From the NCBI RefSeq assembly GCF_002979755.1, contig NZ_PCPP01000001.1, positions 2,574,665-2,638,664 on the forward strand: a stretch of DNA of 64,000 bases, in the 5' to 3' direction. Every line of letters begins with the position of its first letter. The first letter of the stretch is position 1. Source of the DNA: Chryseobacterium culicis. GTDB taxonomy: Bacteria > Bacteroidota > Bacteroidia > Flavobacteriales > Weeksellaceae. Positions 44,089-53,089 of this stretch are shown piece after piece. A model generated the notes under the pieces. That model did not search any database. It was not told the DNA's origin and saw nothing but the letters and a program-made list of their open reading frames with translations. The position numbers and the translations under genes were made by a program.

Positions 44089-45561
44089 ATGAATCCAACC
44101 ATGATCCAATTTTTTCACTGGTATTCTGAAGGTGACGGAAAATTGTGGAAAGAAGCCGAAAAACAGGCCAAATATTTAGCAAAACTTGGAATTACTTCTG
44201 TATGGTTTCCTCCTGCCTACAAAGGGACAAATGGCGGTTATTCCATCGGATATGATGCCTATGACCTGTATGATCTTGGAGAATTTGATCAAAAGGGAAC
44301 CATTCCTACCAAATACGGGACTAAAAACGATTATACAAAAGCCATTAAAGCTTTAAAGAAACAGAGTATACAGGTTATTGTAGACATTGTTCTGGGACAT
44401 AAAGCCGGAGGTGATGAACTGGAAAAATTCAAGGTTGTAAAAGTAGATGAGGAAAACAGGGAAAAAGTAATTTCCGATATCATCGAAATAGAATCATATA
44501 CCCAATTTACGTTTCCCGGAAGAGGAAAAAAATATTCTGATTTTGAATGGAACTTTACCTGCTTCAGCGGTGTGGATTATGCTGAAGGCATGGATTCTCA
44601 TATCTATAAAATACAGTCAGAATATGGAAATGACTGGGAGGAAATGATTGATGACGAGAAAGGAAATTACGACTATCTGATGTATAATGACATTGAACAC
44701 CGGAATCCTTTTGTACGGGAAGAGCTCAACAATTGGGCAAAATGGTATTTTGACCAGACAGATTTCGATGGGGTAAGACTGGATGCTTTAAAACATATTT
44801 CTTTTGATTTTTATAAAGAGTGGCTTTCCCTGCTTCGTTCCAATTCCGGAAAAAATATTTTCGCTGTAGGAGAATACTGGGCTCCGGGATATCTTCATCT
44901 GCTTCAAAAATATATTGAAGTAACGGAAGGCTGCATGAGTCTTTTTGACAGCTCCCTGCAGAATAATTTCCACAATGCCTCAAAAGAAGGCGGTTCTTAT
45001 GATCTCCGAAGAATTTTTGATGAAACCCTCACTCAGGCAGATCCTATGCATGCTGTAAGTTTAGTTGCAAATCATGACACACAACCTCTGCAGGATCTTG
45101 AAGCTCCTGTAGAACCATGGTTTAAACCTATTGCTTATGCTCTTATTTTGTTGAGAAAAGACGGTTATCCATGTGTATTTTATCCCGATCTCTATGGAGC
45201 TCATTATGTGGATAAAGACAGAGAAGGTAATGATCAGGAAATTTTCATGCCTAAAGTAGATGGCATTGAAGCGTTATTAAAAGCGCGAAAAGATCATGCT
45301 TATGGTGAGCAACATGATTATTTTGAGGATGCCAACTGCCTTGGCTGGGTACGTACAGGAGATGATAAACATACCGGATGTGCTGTTGTTCTAAGCAATA
45401 AAGAGTCTTACCATAAACCTATGGAAATGGGAACATTGTATGCCGGAAAAAAATTTAAAGACCTTTTGAAAAGATGTAAAGATAAAGTGATCATTGATGA
45501 AAACGGCTGGGGAAATTTCCCTGTTCCGGCAGGAAATGTAAGCGTCTGGATTCCTGAATAA
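44089..45561 (+). CDS. Alpha-amylase, GH13 (bacterial liquefying type)
   Basis: 490 residues from ATG 44089; no signal peptide, so cytoplasmic. Conserved GH13 regions: VIVDIVLGHKAGGD, GVRLDALKHI (nucleophile Asp), FAVGEYW (acid/base Glu) and LVANHDTQP (transition-state Asp). Resembles the Bacillus-type cytoplasmic amylases of subfamily 5. Acts on alpha-1,4-glucans, presumably storage or imported maltodextrin. No other glycogen genes adjacent. Confidence 0.92.
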   Translation: MNPTMIQFFHWYSEGDGKLWKEAEKQAKYLAKLGITSVWFPPAYKGTNGGYSIGYDAYDLYDLGEFDQKGTIPTKYGTKNDYTKAIKALKKQSIQVIVDIVLGHKAGGDELEKFKVVKVDEENREKVISDIIEIESYTQFTFPGRGKKYSDFEWNFTCFSGVDYAEGMDSHIYKIQSEYGNDWEEMIDDEKGNYDYLMYNDIEHRNPFVREELNNWAKWYFDQTDFDGVRLDALKHISFDFYKEWLSLLRSNSGKNIFAVGEYWAPGYLHLLQKYIEVTEGCMSLFDSSLQNNFHNASKEGGSYDLRRIFDETLTQADPMHAVSLVANHDTQPLQDLEAPVEPWFKPIAYALILLRKDGYPCVFYPDLYGAHYVDKDREGNDQEIFMPKVDGIEALLKARKDHAYGEQHDYFEDANCLGWVRTGDDKHTGCAVVLSNKESYHKPMEMGTLYAGKKFKDLLKRCKDKVIIDENGWGNFPVPAGNVSVWIPE

Positions 45562-45581
45562 GAATCCATTCTCATAAAATA

Positions 45582-45620
45582 AAAAGGCACATTGACCAGA
45601 TAATCAATGTGCCTTGTATT
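45582..45620. terminator. Bidirectional terminator, strongest for - strand
   Basis: Twelve-base-pair stem AAGGCACATTGA/TCAATGTGCCTT (45584-45595 with 45604-45615). Read on the - strand it is followed by TTTTTATTTTA, making it the end of the RiPP-like peptide transcript; on + it only closes the amylase gene weakly. Confidence 0.8.
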
Positions 45621-45642
45621 TATCAATATATTAAGCTGTATT

Positions 45643-45810
45643 TTAGCAATAGATATATCGGCAATTCCAGATATCTATGGCCCACTCGCAACATTGTCCG
45701 TCTTCGTTGGAAGTACAGCATACTTTGCCCCAGTTTAAGTCTCCGGCTTTTAAAGTCTTCAACTCTTCACGGTTAAGTTTTCTTACTTTGAACTCTTTTT
45801 TCGTTTTCAT
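45643..45810 (-). CDS. RiPP/bacteriocin-like precursor peptide, 55 aa
   Basis: A short gene on the - strand, ATG at 45810 to TAA at 45643. Residues 1-23 form a leader with KLNREELKTLKAG, the same layout as the LxxEELKxIxGG leaders of Bacteroidota precursor peptides (here AG instead of GG). The core after residue 23 is short, Trp-rich and holds all six cysteines (VCCTSN, QCCEW, WNCRYIYC). A terminator follows at 45620-45582. No modifying enzyme, peptidase-transporter or immunity gene is recognised beside it, so it may be an orphan precursor. Not in any obvious overlapping frame; the opposite-strand frame at 45677-45874 is a shadow. Confidence 0.75.
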   Translation of the reverse strand: MKTKKEFKVRKLNREELKTLKAGDLNWGKVCCTSNEDGQCCEWAIDIWNCRYIYC

Positions 45811-45912
45811 AATGATTATTTTTTATGGTTTAGTTATTAAATATACATTAAAATTTACAATTATGAATAAATAATAAACACCAACAACACGATTCAACAT
45901 ATACAATCCATA

Positions 45913-45943
<31 letters not shown>

Positions 45944-46004
45944 ATGAAAGAGGAATATTATGTCTTCAGCTGAAATATTTGAGAACATTAGAGATTTCCT
46001 CCAC

Positions 46005-47357
46005 TTAGATATGCGGCTGAACTTTTCTGAGTTCCAGAATTTCTGGTCTTTCGGAGGTGTCAGCTATTTTTCCGGTACGGGCAAATTCCGCCCAGAGAGC
46101 TCTTAATTTTTCACCATGCTCATGAATACGGCTCCATGGAATATCTTTCAGCAGTTCAGATGATTTCCAGGCTGATTCATTTCCAAAAATCAAAGGAAGA
46201 TCAATACAATGTGGTGCTCCGATAGGGTTGTCTTTCAATTTTGAATGAATTCTGAAGAGGTAAACATTTCCTCCGGCATCAGAAATATTCTGAGCAAACT
46301 GTTTTGCCGGAGTTCCGTAAATCAATTCTGTAGTTTTCTCAACCGTTTTATCCATGATTTTTAAGCCCAATCCTTTTCCGAAATATTTGTTTAAAGCCTC
46401 GGAAGTTTTAAGGTAAAATGCAGTTTCGTCATTATTAAACCCTATCAGTATATCATATTTTGGAGCATTCTTTTTCCACATGTCCAACGACTCTTCTTCT
46501 TTACACAAAGGGAAGAATCCATATTGGGTACCAAAGGGCATTGCCGCTTTCAAACCATACTTTATCACAGATGGTAAAAATCTACCGTACTCATCCATCA
46601 TTTTTAGAACATCGGTTTCATCTTTCAATACTTCTGTTTTTTTCAGAAATTCCGCAGACATTTTCTGTCTTTTATGACGAAGCCCCAACGGAGCACTCTG
46701 AATAATCACCCGCTGAAATAAATCTTCTATTCCTTCTGAGATCATAAGATGGGCAATGGCATCACCTCCTGAAGACTGGCCGAGAAGGGTAATATTGTTT
46801 TCATCACCTCCTACCTCTGCGATATATTTTTTAATCCACCTCAATGCTTCAATCATATCCAGCAGTCCAAGATTCGCAGGTCTTTTTTCATCTCCTCCCA
46901 GGAATCCAAAAAGCCCCAAACGATAGGAAACCGTAACTACGATGATATGTTGTTCTTTCACCCATTCGGCAGGATCGGCAGTAGCAAGATCACCACAGCC
47001 TATTTCATGAGAGCCTCCATGAATCCAGACTACAACAGGTAATTTTTCATTTTCAGATATGATTTCCGGACGGGTTATGGAAAGGTATTGCGTAGCTTCA
47101 TCAGCCTCGAAACTTTCAACAGGAGTTGCTCCTATCATTTTTTCCACAAGCGGACTTAAAGACTGTGGACAGACCGGAGTTTTTTCAGGAGAAGTAATAA
47201 GTGATGATGAAGAATACTCTAAAGGAACAGGTTTTTGAAACCTCTCAGAACAGGCATAGCGAATACTTTTAATTCTGATTATTCCATCATCTTTTAATGC
47301 AATAATTCTCCCGAAACGAGTCTCGAAAATAGTGGTGTTCTGCTGATTTGGTGTCAT
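46005..47357 (-). CDS. Type B carboxylesterase
   Basis: 450 residues, no signal peptide. GHS-type motifs: VVWIHGGSHEIGCGD (oxyanion hole) and nucleophile GQSSGGDA (Ser ~196), with the Glu acid region in CKEEESLDMWKK and a His in FNNDETAFYL/PHCIDLPLIF. Shorter than the ~500-residue family average because the N-terminal ~40 residues are compact. Hydrolyses carboxylic esters; natural substrate unknown. Confidence 0.88.
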   Translation of the reverse strand: MTPNQQNTTIFETRFGRIIALKDDGIIRIKSIRYACSERFQKPVPLEYSSSSLITSPEKTPVCPQSLSPLVEKMIGATPVESFEADEATQYLSITRPEIISENEKLPVVVWIHGGSHEIGCGDLATADPAEWVKEQHIIVVTVSYRLGLFGFLGGDEKRPANLGLLDMIEALRWIKKYIAEVGGDENNITLLGQSSGGDAIAHLMISEGIEDLFQRVIIQSAPLGLRHKRQKMSAEFLKKTEVLKDETDVLKMMDEYGRFLPSVIKYGLKAAMPFGTQYGFFPLCKEEESLDMWKKNAPKYDILIGFNNDETAFYLKTSEALNKYFGKGLGLKIMDKTVEKTTELIYGTPAKQFAQNISDAGGNVYLFRIHSKLKDNPIGAPHCIDLPLIFGNESAWKSSELLKDIPWSRIHEHGEKLRALWAEFARTGKIADTSERPEILELRKVQPHI

Positions 47358-47398
47358 CTTTAGAATGGTGAAAACTTTTCTCTTTAAATTTAATTATT

Positions 47399-47646
47399 TA
47401 AACACAAATTGCACAATTATTATGGTGTTATTCATGTTAAGAATCTAAAAATAGTTTAAACACAAATTGCACAAATGAAAACACAGATTTTCACGAATTA
47501 TCATGGTGTTATTTGTGAAATAATTAGTGTTATTCGTGTTTAAAAATCCAAAAATAGTCTAAACACAAATTGCACTAATGAAAGCACTAATGTCCACAAA
47601 TTATTATGATGTTTTTTAAAACAAACTGTGTTATTCGTGTTAAAAA
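47399..47646. repeat. Three imperfect direct repeats (58-108 bp spacing)
   Basis: Copies begin with TTAAACACAAATTGCACAA at 47399 and 47457 and with CTAAACACAAATTGCACTAA at 47561, each continuing with TTATTATGGTGTTATTCRTGTTAA-like sequence and ending in AAAAATAGT. The spacer between copies 2 and 3 is longer (104 bp) than between 1 and 2 (58 bp), so copy 1 is shortened. It fills the gap between the esterase and the AraC gene; nothing suggests a gene inside. Confidence 0.75.
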
Positions 47647-47648
47647 AA

Positions 47649-48551
47649 TTAGTTCAGGATTTTATACTCACTCGGAGAAATTCCCACTTTGGTTTTAAAA
47701 AGTCTTGTAAAATGTTGTGGATATTTAAAGCCTAAATCATAAGAAATTTCGCTGATTGTTTTTGCCTGATCCAGAATCTGTTCTTTGGCGATATCAATAA
47801 GTTTGTTGTGAATAAATTCCTGAGCGGAAATTCCCAGTTCTTTTTTGATAAGATCTCCGAAATAATTGGCAGAAAGATTCAGTTTTTCTGCAAAGTAATT
47901 AACCATAGGGAAACCAATATTTTTGGGATTTTCAGATTTCAAATAATCATCTACAAGATTTTCAAATTTCCCAATAACTCCCTGGTTGATATGATCTCTT
48001 GTAATAAACTGGCGGTCATAAAAACGCATGCAGTAATTCAGGAACAGTTCAATATTATTAACAATTAAAGATTTGCTGTGTTTATCAATAGCCTGCTCCA
48101 GTTCCAGTTTTATATTTTTAAAACAATCCAGGACAACTTCTCTTTCTTTTTCAGAGAGGTGGAGCGCTTCATGTACATCATAAGAGAAAAATGAATAGTC
48201 TTTCATATTCTTCCCTAAGTTGGTTCCTTTTATTAAATCCGGATGAAAAATTAATGCGAATCCTGCAGGCTGAACATGTCTGTCTTTATTATAAATTCCA
48301 TAGGTCTGCCCCGGAGCAATAAAAACCAATGTCCCTTCCTGATAGTCATAGCTGTGTTTGCCATACTGCATGTCTCCGCACATAACATCTTTCAGGAAAA
48401 CGGTATAAAACCCAAATTTTCTTTTATACTGACAAATAGGATCAGATTTAGAAAAATCAATCACACTCACCAAAGGGTGCAGCGTTTCATGATTGGCCAT
48501 TTTATTATATTCCGAGACCGTATTATAGATTTCAACCTCCTGATTTTCCAT
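47649..48551 (-). CDS. AraC-family transcriptional regulator
   Basis: 300 residues. N-terminal cupin-like sensor (FIAPGQTYGIYN) and C-terminal double HTH (FAEKLNLSANYFGDLIKKELGISAQEFI...EISYDLGFKYPQHFTRLFKTKVGISPSEYK). Divergent from the cupin-ADH pair; the 131-bp gap holds the control region of both. Probably regulates the cupin and alcohol dehydrogenase genes. Confidence 0.9.
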   Translation of the reverse strand: MENQEVEIYNTVSEYNKMANHETLHPLVSVIDFSKSDPICQYKRKFGFYTVFLKDVMCGDMQYGKHSYDYQEGTLVFIAPGQTYGIYNKDRHVQPAGFALIFHPDLIKGTNLGKNMKDYSFFSYDVHEALHLSEKEREVVLDCFKNIKLELEQAIDKHSKSLIVNNIELFLNYCMRFYDRQFITRDHINQGVIGKFENLVDDYLKSENPKNIGFPMVNYFAEKLNLSANYFGDLIKKELGISAQEFIHNKLIDIAKEQILDQAKTISEISYDLGFKYPQHFTRLFKTKVGISPSEYKILN

Positions 48552-48682
48552 GAAGTATATTTTTATTACTATTCAAAATTACCACTTTCATTTGTAATTA
48601 AAATGAGGTCTGTAAAATTGGTAAGTAATTCGGTAATCTGTATAAGTCTGGTTTACGGAAAAGTTTCGACTTTTGTATCGTT

Positions 48683-49087
48683 ATGGAAACTTTTAATACC
48701 AACATTTTTCCAAAAGGAGAAAAGGCTTCCCCAGATTATTTTTCCGGCGGAACAGCATGGGTTCATATCCTTAAACCCAATGAAGACAATTTGAACTGTA
48801 AGATCGGGAATGTGATTTTCGAAGCAGGATGCAGAAATAACTGGCATTCTCATGGAGGTGGGCAGATTTTAATCGTAACTTCAGGAACAGGATTTTATCA
48901 GGAAAAAGGAAAACCAGCACAGGTTCTAAACCCTGGAGATGTTGTTAATATCCTTCCAGATGTTATCCATTGGCATGGAGCAGCTCCGGACAGTTCGTTT
49001 ACCCATATTGCCATCAATCCTAATACCCAAAACGGAATCGTAGAATGGCTGCAGCCTGTAACAGATGAAGAATATAATAATTTATAA
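48683..49087 (+). CDS. Cupin-domain protein
   Basis: 134 residues. Cupin motif 1 CRNNWHSHGGGQILIVTSGTGFYQEKG with His-His-Glu/Gln ligand pattern, motif 2 PGDVVNILPDVIHWHGA. Metal-binding small enzyme or sensor. Starts 22 bp before the ADH gene, forming an operon that is divergent from AraC. Confidence 0.85.
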   Translation: METFNTNIFPKGEKASPDYFSGGTAWVHILKPNEDNLNCKIGNVIFEAGCRNNWHSHGGGQILIVTSGTGFYQEKGKPAQVLNPGDVVNILPDVIHWHGAAPDSSFTHIAINPNTQNGIVEWLQPVTDEEYNNL

Positions 49088-49109
49088 ACCTAAATAAACT
49101 GAATATAAA

Positions 49110-50162
49110 ATGAGTACAATCACAGTAAAAGCTTATGGTGCAGCGTCTACCACAGCAGATCTGAAAGAAATGAATATTGAAAGAAGAGAAGTAACTTCAA
49201 AAGATGTAGAGATTGAAATTCTATACTGCGGGGTATGCCACTCTGATCTTCATACAGCAAGAAACGACTGGGGCGGATCTTTGTATCCTGTAGTTCCGGG
49301 ACATGAAATCGTAGGAAGAATCACAAAAGTAGGAAGCGACGTTTCCAAATTTAAAGTAGGTGATCTTGCAGGAGTAGGATGTATTGTAGATTCCTGCGGT
49401 CATTGTGATAGCTGTCAGCATGATCTTGAACAATATTGCCTAAATGGTTTCACAGGAACATATAATGGAAAAGACAAGCATTTGGGAGGCCATACTTTTG
49501 GAGGATATTCTCAAAGAGTAGTTGTAGATTCTCATCACGTTTTAAAAGTACCTGAAAATCTTGACCTTGCTGCTGTAGCGCCTCTACTTTGTGCAGGTAT
49601 TACGACATGGTCACCTTTAAAACACTGGAATGTAGGTCCTGGTTCTAAAGTAGCTGTTGTAGGTTTGGGAGGTCTGGGTCATATGGCTATTAAATTAGCA
49701 AAAGGACTGGGAGCTGAAGTTACTTTATTCTCCAGAACTCCGGGAAAAACGGATGATGCTAAACAACTGGGAGCTGATCATGTTATTATTTCTACTGATG
49801 ACGCACAAATGGATTCTGTAAAAGGGAAATTCGATGTGATTATTGATACGGTTCCTTATGTACATGATGTAAATCCGTATGTAGCCACTTTAAATATCAA
49901 CGGAACGCATGTTCTTGTGGGATATCTTGGAGGTTTAGAACCTATCCTTAATACGGTTCCTATGATTATGGGAAGAAAATCTGTAGCAGGTTCAGTGATC
50001 GGTGGTATTGCTGAAACGCAGGAATTACTGGATTTCTGTGGGGAGCACAATATCGTTTCAGAAATTGAAATGATCAAAATGCAGGACATCAACGAGGCAT
50101 ATGAAAGAATGTTGAAAAGTGATGTAAGATACCGTTTCGTCATTGATATGCAGTCTTTATAA
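49110..50162 (+). CDS. Zinc-dependent alcohol dehydrogenase (NAD(P)H)
   Basis: 350 residues. Catalytic zinc ligands Cys in CGVCHSDLHT, His in PGHEIVGRI and Cys in LLCAGITTW; structural zinc tetra-Cys in DSCGHCDSCQHDLEQYC. Cofactor loop GLGGLGHMAIKLAKGLGAEV, followed by SRTPGK suggesting NADP(H). Belongs to the YahK/cinnamyl-alcohol type: aldehyde or alcohol reductase. Closed by a strong terminator. Confidence 0.93.
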   Translation: MSTITVKAYGAASTTADLKEMNIERREVTSKDVEIEILYCGVCHSDLHTARNDWGGSLYPVVPGHEIVGRITKVGSDVSKFKVGDLAGVGCIVDSCGHCDSCQHDLEQYCLNGFTGTYNGKDKHLGGHTFGGYSQRVVVDSHHVLKVPENLDLAAVAPLLCAGITTWSPLKHWNVGPGSKVAVVGLGGLGHMAIKLAKGLGAEVTLFSRTPGKTDDAKQLGADHVIISTDDAQMDSVKGKFDVIIDTVPYVHDVNPYVATLNINGTHVLVGYLGGLEPILNTVPMIMGRKSVAGSVIGGIAETQELLDFCGEHNIVSEIEMIKMQDINEAYERMLKSDVRYRFVIDMQSL

Positions 50163-50184
50163 TTCTTCTATAGAATATTAACAG

Positions 50185-50218
50185 AAACAGGCTCTTCGGA
50201 TCGAAGAGCCTGTTTTTA
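50185..50218 (+). terminator. Intrinsic terminator after ADH
   Basis: Thirteen-base-pair stem AAACAGGCTCTTC/GAAGAGCCTGTTT (50185-50197 with 50203-50215), then TTATTTTTT. Confidence 0.85.
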
Positions 50219-50644
50219 TTTTTTCAGATTTTGGCTAAAAGCATTCTGATCCTGATTCGTTATATATCTGTTTCCTTCAGCACATTTATTATCATTTCTT
50301 TCCATGTCCTGAAAAGCCCATGCTGCCATGGCATCAATAACGGGAGCCAGTTCATTACCCGCTTCACTCAGTTTATAAGTCACATGAGGCGGTACTACAG
50401 GTTTTGCTGTCCTGATAATTAACCCGTCAGCTTCAAGCTGTTTCAGATGCTGGATGAGCATTTTTTCCGTTACGGCAGGAATTGCTTTTTTCAATTCGCT
50501 GTATCTTTTTTCTCCTGTGGAAAGATTAAACAGGATGATTGGTTTCCAGAACCCGCCAATTCTTTCCATAACATACATTACAGGACAATCCTGCACTGTT
50601 TTTTTATTCTCCTGAATGGTTGAACTTTCTTTGATCGCTGTCAT
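50216..50644 (-). CDS. HxlR-family (DUF24) regulator
   Basis: 142 residues from ATG 50644; an apparent extension to 50986 is antisense to the NmrA gene and is not coding. Winged-helix pattern CPVMYVMERIGGFWKPIILFNLSTGEKRYSEL followed by LIQHLKQLEADGLI. A Cys near residue 20 (QDCPVMY) is the usual redox/electrophile sensor in this family. Divergent from an NmrA-type reductase gene, as in ytfH-ytfG. Confidence 0.9.
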   Translation of the reverse strand: MTAIKESSTIQENKKTVQDCPVMYVMERIGGFWKPIILFNLSTGEKRYSELKKAIPAVTEKMLIQHLKQLEADGLIIRTAKPVVPPHVTYKLSEAGNELAPVIDAMAAWAFQDMERNDNKCAEGNRYITNQDQNAFSQNLKK

Positions 50645-50660
50645 ATCTACATACTTTAGG

Positions 50661-50686
50661 GTAAGTACTTGTATAAAAGTAAGTAC
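50661..50686. promoter_or_regulatory. Candidate HxlR operator
   Basis: GTAAGTAC occurs twice (50661-50668 and 50679-50686), and TACTT at 50666-50670 faces AAGTA at 50677-50681. A TACT...AGTA inverted repeat is the type bound by known HxlR regulators of quinone stress (YodB, CatR), though their spacing differs. Located between the divergent HxlR and NmrA starts. Confidence 0.45.
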
Positions 50687-50726
50687 AAATATAACTTTGT
50701 TCTCCGAAATAAAAAAATATTTACAT

Positions 50727-51605
50727 ATGAAAATTATAATCACAGGATCACTGGGAAACGTAGCTAAACCATTAGCACAACAATTAATTGCCGAAGGACA
50801 CAATATTACAGTGGTAAGCAGCAGCGATGCCAGAAAACAGGATATTGAATCTCTGGGAGCAACGCCAGCCATAGGTTCAATCACAGACATCAATTTTTTA
50901 ACGCAAACATTTGATGGAGCCGATGCTGTTTTTGTCATGACTCCTCCGGCTATCAGCCCGGATAAAATCGTAGAAAATACGACCAATGCAGGAAAAAATT
51001 ATGCTGAAGCTTTAAAAAATGCCAATGTAAAAAAAGCAGTAATGCTCAGCAGCGTAGGAGCAGAATCTCCGGTAGAAAATGGCCCTATTGCAGGTCTTCA
51101 CAATATTGAAAAATTATATAATGAAGTGGAAAATACCTCTTTTACTTTTTTAAGAGCCGGATATTTTTATAATAATTTTTTCAATGATATTCCTTTAATT
51201 CAAAATGCAGGAATTATTGGAGGTAATTATCCTGCAGGTATTGAAGTGCCTGTGGTACATCCCAATGATATTGCCAAAGCTGCCGCTGAAGAACTGGTAA
51301 AAGATGGAAATACCAATACGATCAGATATATTGTGAGTGATGTAAGAAAAGCTTCTGATTTTGCAAAGGTTCTGGGAACTTCTGTTAATAAACCTGAACT
51401 TCCATGGGTAGAATTCTCTGATGAAGATTCTTTAAACGGAATGCTTCAGGCAGGTTTACCGGAAGATATGGCCAAACTGTATGTTGAAATGGGACGAGGA
51501 ATAAGAACCGGTGTGGTACAAAAAGATTTTATTGACCATGGTTCTCCCGTAACAGGAAACATCAAGCTAGAAGATTTTGCGAAGGAATTTTCTTCTAAAT
51601 TCTAA
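50727..51605 (+). CDS. NAD(P)-binding NmrA-family reductase
   Basis: 292 residues from ATG 50727, which begins MKIIITGSLGNVAKPLAQQL, the Rossmann start; upstream in-frame starts overlap the HxlR gene. VFVMTPPAIS, MLSSVGAESPVENGPI and LRAGYFYNNF are typical of the QOR2/YtfG group of atypical short-chain dehydrogenases. Probably reduces quinones or electrophiles using NADPH; control by the neighbouring HxlR is predicted. Confidence 0.85.
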   Translation: MKIIITGSLGNVAKPLAQQLIAEGHNITVVSSSDARKQDIESLGATPAIGSITDINFLTQTFDGADAVFVMTPPAISPDKIVENTTNAGKNYAEALKNANVKKAVMLSSVGAESPVENGPIAGLHNIEKLYNEVENTSFTFLRAGYFYNNFFNDIPLIQNAGIIGGNYPAGIEVPVVHPNDIAKAAAEELVKDGNTNTIRYIVSDVRKASDFAKVLGTSVNKPELPWVEFSDEDSLNGMLQAGLPEDMAKLYVEMGRGIRTGVVQKDFIDHGSPVTGNIKLEDFAKEFSSKF

Positions 51606-51631
51606 TTTCTTTTGTCTTTTCAAGATTGATA

Positions 51632-51676
51632 AAATAGAATCGGCGCACCAAAGGTGCGCCGATTCTATTTTTAATA
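51632..51676. terminator. Strong bidirectional terminator
   Basis: Perfect 18-bp stem AAATAGAATCGGCGCACC/GGTGCGCCGATTCTATTT (51632-51649 with 51653-51670), loop AAA, then TTTAAT. It separates the convergent reductase and phosphodiesterase genes. Confidence 0.95.
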
Positions 51677-51695
51677 TGACATCTTAAATTTAAGA

Positions 51696-52979
51696 TTATT
51701 TTTTTTCTTTCAGGGTTTCTTTTAAAACTTTCAGTTTTCCGTCAATGGGCTGATCTATTTTTAATCCTAAAACCTCAGCAACCAAGGGATAAACATTGAT
51801 ATTGGCAAATTCGCTGATCACCAGATTATTTTTAAATTCCGGTCCCCATGCAAAGAAAGTAGCTTTCATTTCCGGAACTACTTTAGGATTGTAGCCGTGC
51901 TTTCCAACAGATGTTTTCTTTCCTTTTTCCAGAAAGATTTTAGGAGCTTTTGGAATCAGAAGAATCTGACCTATTCTGTGGTACTGATCATCTCTTGTGG
52001 CAAAGTGCAGATATCTAGGCAGTTTTTTATCCAGATATACTTCGTAATCATCTGTTTTATTAGCTTTCAGTTCTTTGTAAACCGCTTTTATCTCTTCTGG
52101 ATTTTTAACGTAAACTCTCAGTAAAGTCTGGGAATTGTAAATATCAAATCTGTTTTTATCAAAAAGAACAGCAGGAATCTCCAAAGGTGTACCTCCATCT
52201 ACTTTGATCATTCCGTGGTCTGAAACAAAAATAAAGTTGACATTTTTTAATCCTAAATCATTTACTTTCTGAACAAGATCACCAATTGCCTGATCTATCA
52301 GATGAACAGCATTTTCTGTTTCTTTGGTATCCGGACCATAATGATGCCCGCTTCCATCCACTTCCGGAAAATATAATGAAATAAAGTGAGGTCTTTTATC
52401 TTCCGGTAATTTCAGCCAGTTTACAACTTTTCCTACTTTTTCAGAAGGAGTAAATTTCTCGTGATACGGATAATAATAAGTAGGTCTTATTCCTCCTGCA
52501 TCGCTGGCAGATCCTACCCACATTAAAGAAGCTGAGATCATTCCCTGTTTTTCAGCAAGTCCCCAAAGCGGAGTTCCTCCGTACCAGCTTCCGTCCTCAG
52601 CATTTTTTTTGTTGCTCATTGCATACCCTTCCTTTCTCTTGTAATCGTAGAAAAAGTTATCAATCAGTCCATGATGAGAAGGATAAAGTCCGGTGATTAA
52701 ACTCCAGTGGTTGGGAAAAGTAATACTGGGATAGCTTGGAATCATTGCTTCAGCCTTTACACCTCCATTAGCCAGCTTCAAAAGATTTTCAGCATTGTAT
52801 TTTTGGGCATAGTCATACCGGAAACCATCCGTAGAGATCATAATTACGTAAGGTTTTGCCTGAGCTTCCGTACTGTTTTGTCTTCCCGGTATAACAACCT
52901 GGGCTGTATCAATATTGACCTGTTGTGCAAAAGCTGTAAAGGAAATTAGCAGCAGTAAAAAATGGATTCCTCGCTTCAT
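51696..52979 (-). CDS. Alkaline-phosphatase-superfamily nucleotide pyrophosphatase/phosphodiesterase
   Basis: 427 residues, signal peptide (GIHFLLLLISFTAFAQ). Catalytic Thr in PSITFPNHWSLITG, metal ligands VIMISTDGFRYDY, EVDGSGHHYGPD and FIFVSDHGM. This matches bacterial NPP-type phosphodiesterases (Xanthomonas NPP group) acting on nucleotides or phosphodiesters in the periplasm. Single gene. Confidence 0.9.
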   Translation of the reverse strand: MKRGIHFLLLLISFTAFAQQVNIDTAQVVIPGRQNSTEAQAKPYVIMISTDGFRYDYAQKYNAENLLKLANGGVKAEAMIPSYPSITFPNHWSLITGLYPSHHGLIDNFFYDYKRKEGYAMSNKKNAEDGSWYGGTPLWGLAEKQGMISASLMWVGSASDAGGIRPTYYYPYHEKFTPSEKVGKVVNWLKLPEDKRPHFISLYFPEVDGSGHHYGPDTKETENAVHLIDQAIGDLVQKVNDLGLKNVNFIFVSDHGMIKVDGGTPLEIPAVLFDKNRFDIYNSQTLLRVYVKNPEEIKAVYKELKANKTDDYEVYLDKKLPRYLHFATRDDQYHRIGQILLIPKAPKIFLEKGKKTSVGKHGYNPKVVPEMKATFFAWGPEFKNNLVISEFANINVYPLVAEVLGLKIDQPIDGKLKVLKETLKEKK

Positions 52980-53089
52980 TATTTAAAAATTTTCGGCAAA
53001 GTTACATCCTATACTTCTCCCTGAAAAGTTTAAGAGATTAAAAGTATATTAAAACCTTCTTATTTTTTCTGAATCAAAATTACTCCCTG

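Noticed and set aside
45677..45874. 65-residue + strand frame starting MAHSQHC
   Set aside because: It is antisense to the better supported RiPP-like peptide on the - strand.
47399..47646. CRISPR array
   Set aside because: Three imperfect repeats of unequal spacing and no cas genes; direct repeats are not of CRISPR length or regularity.
50645..50986. N-terminal extension of the HxlR gene
   Set aside because: This part is antisense to the NmrA-type reductase, and the HxlR family start is at 50644.
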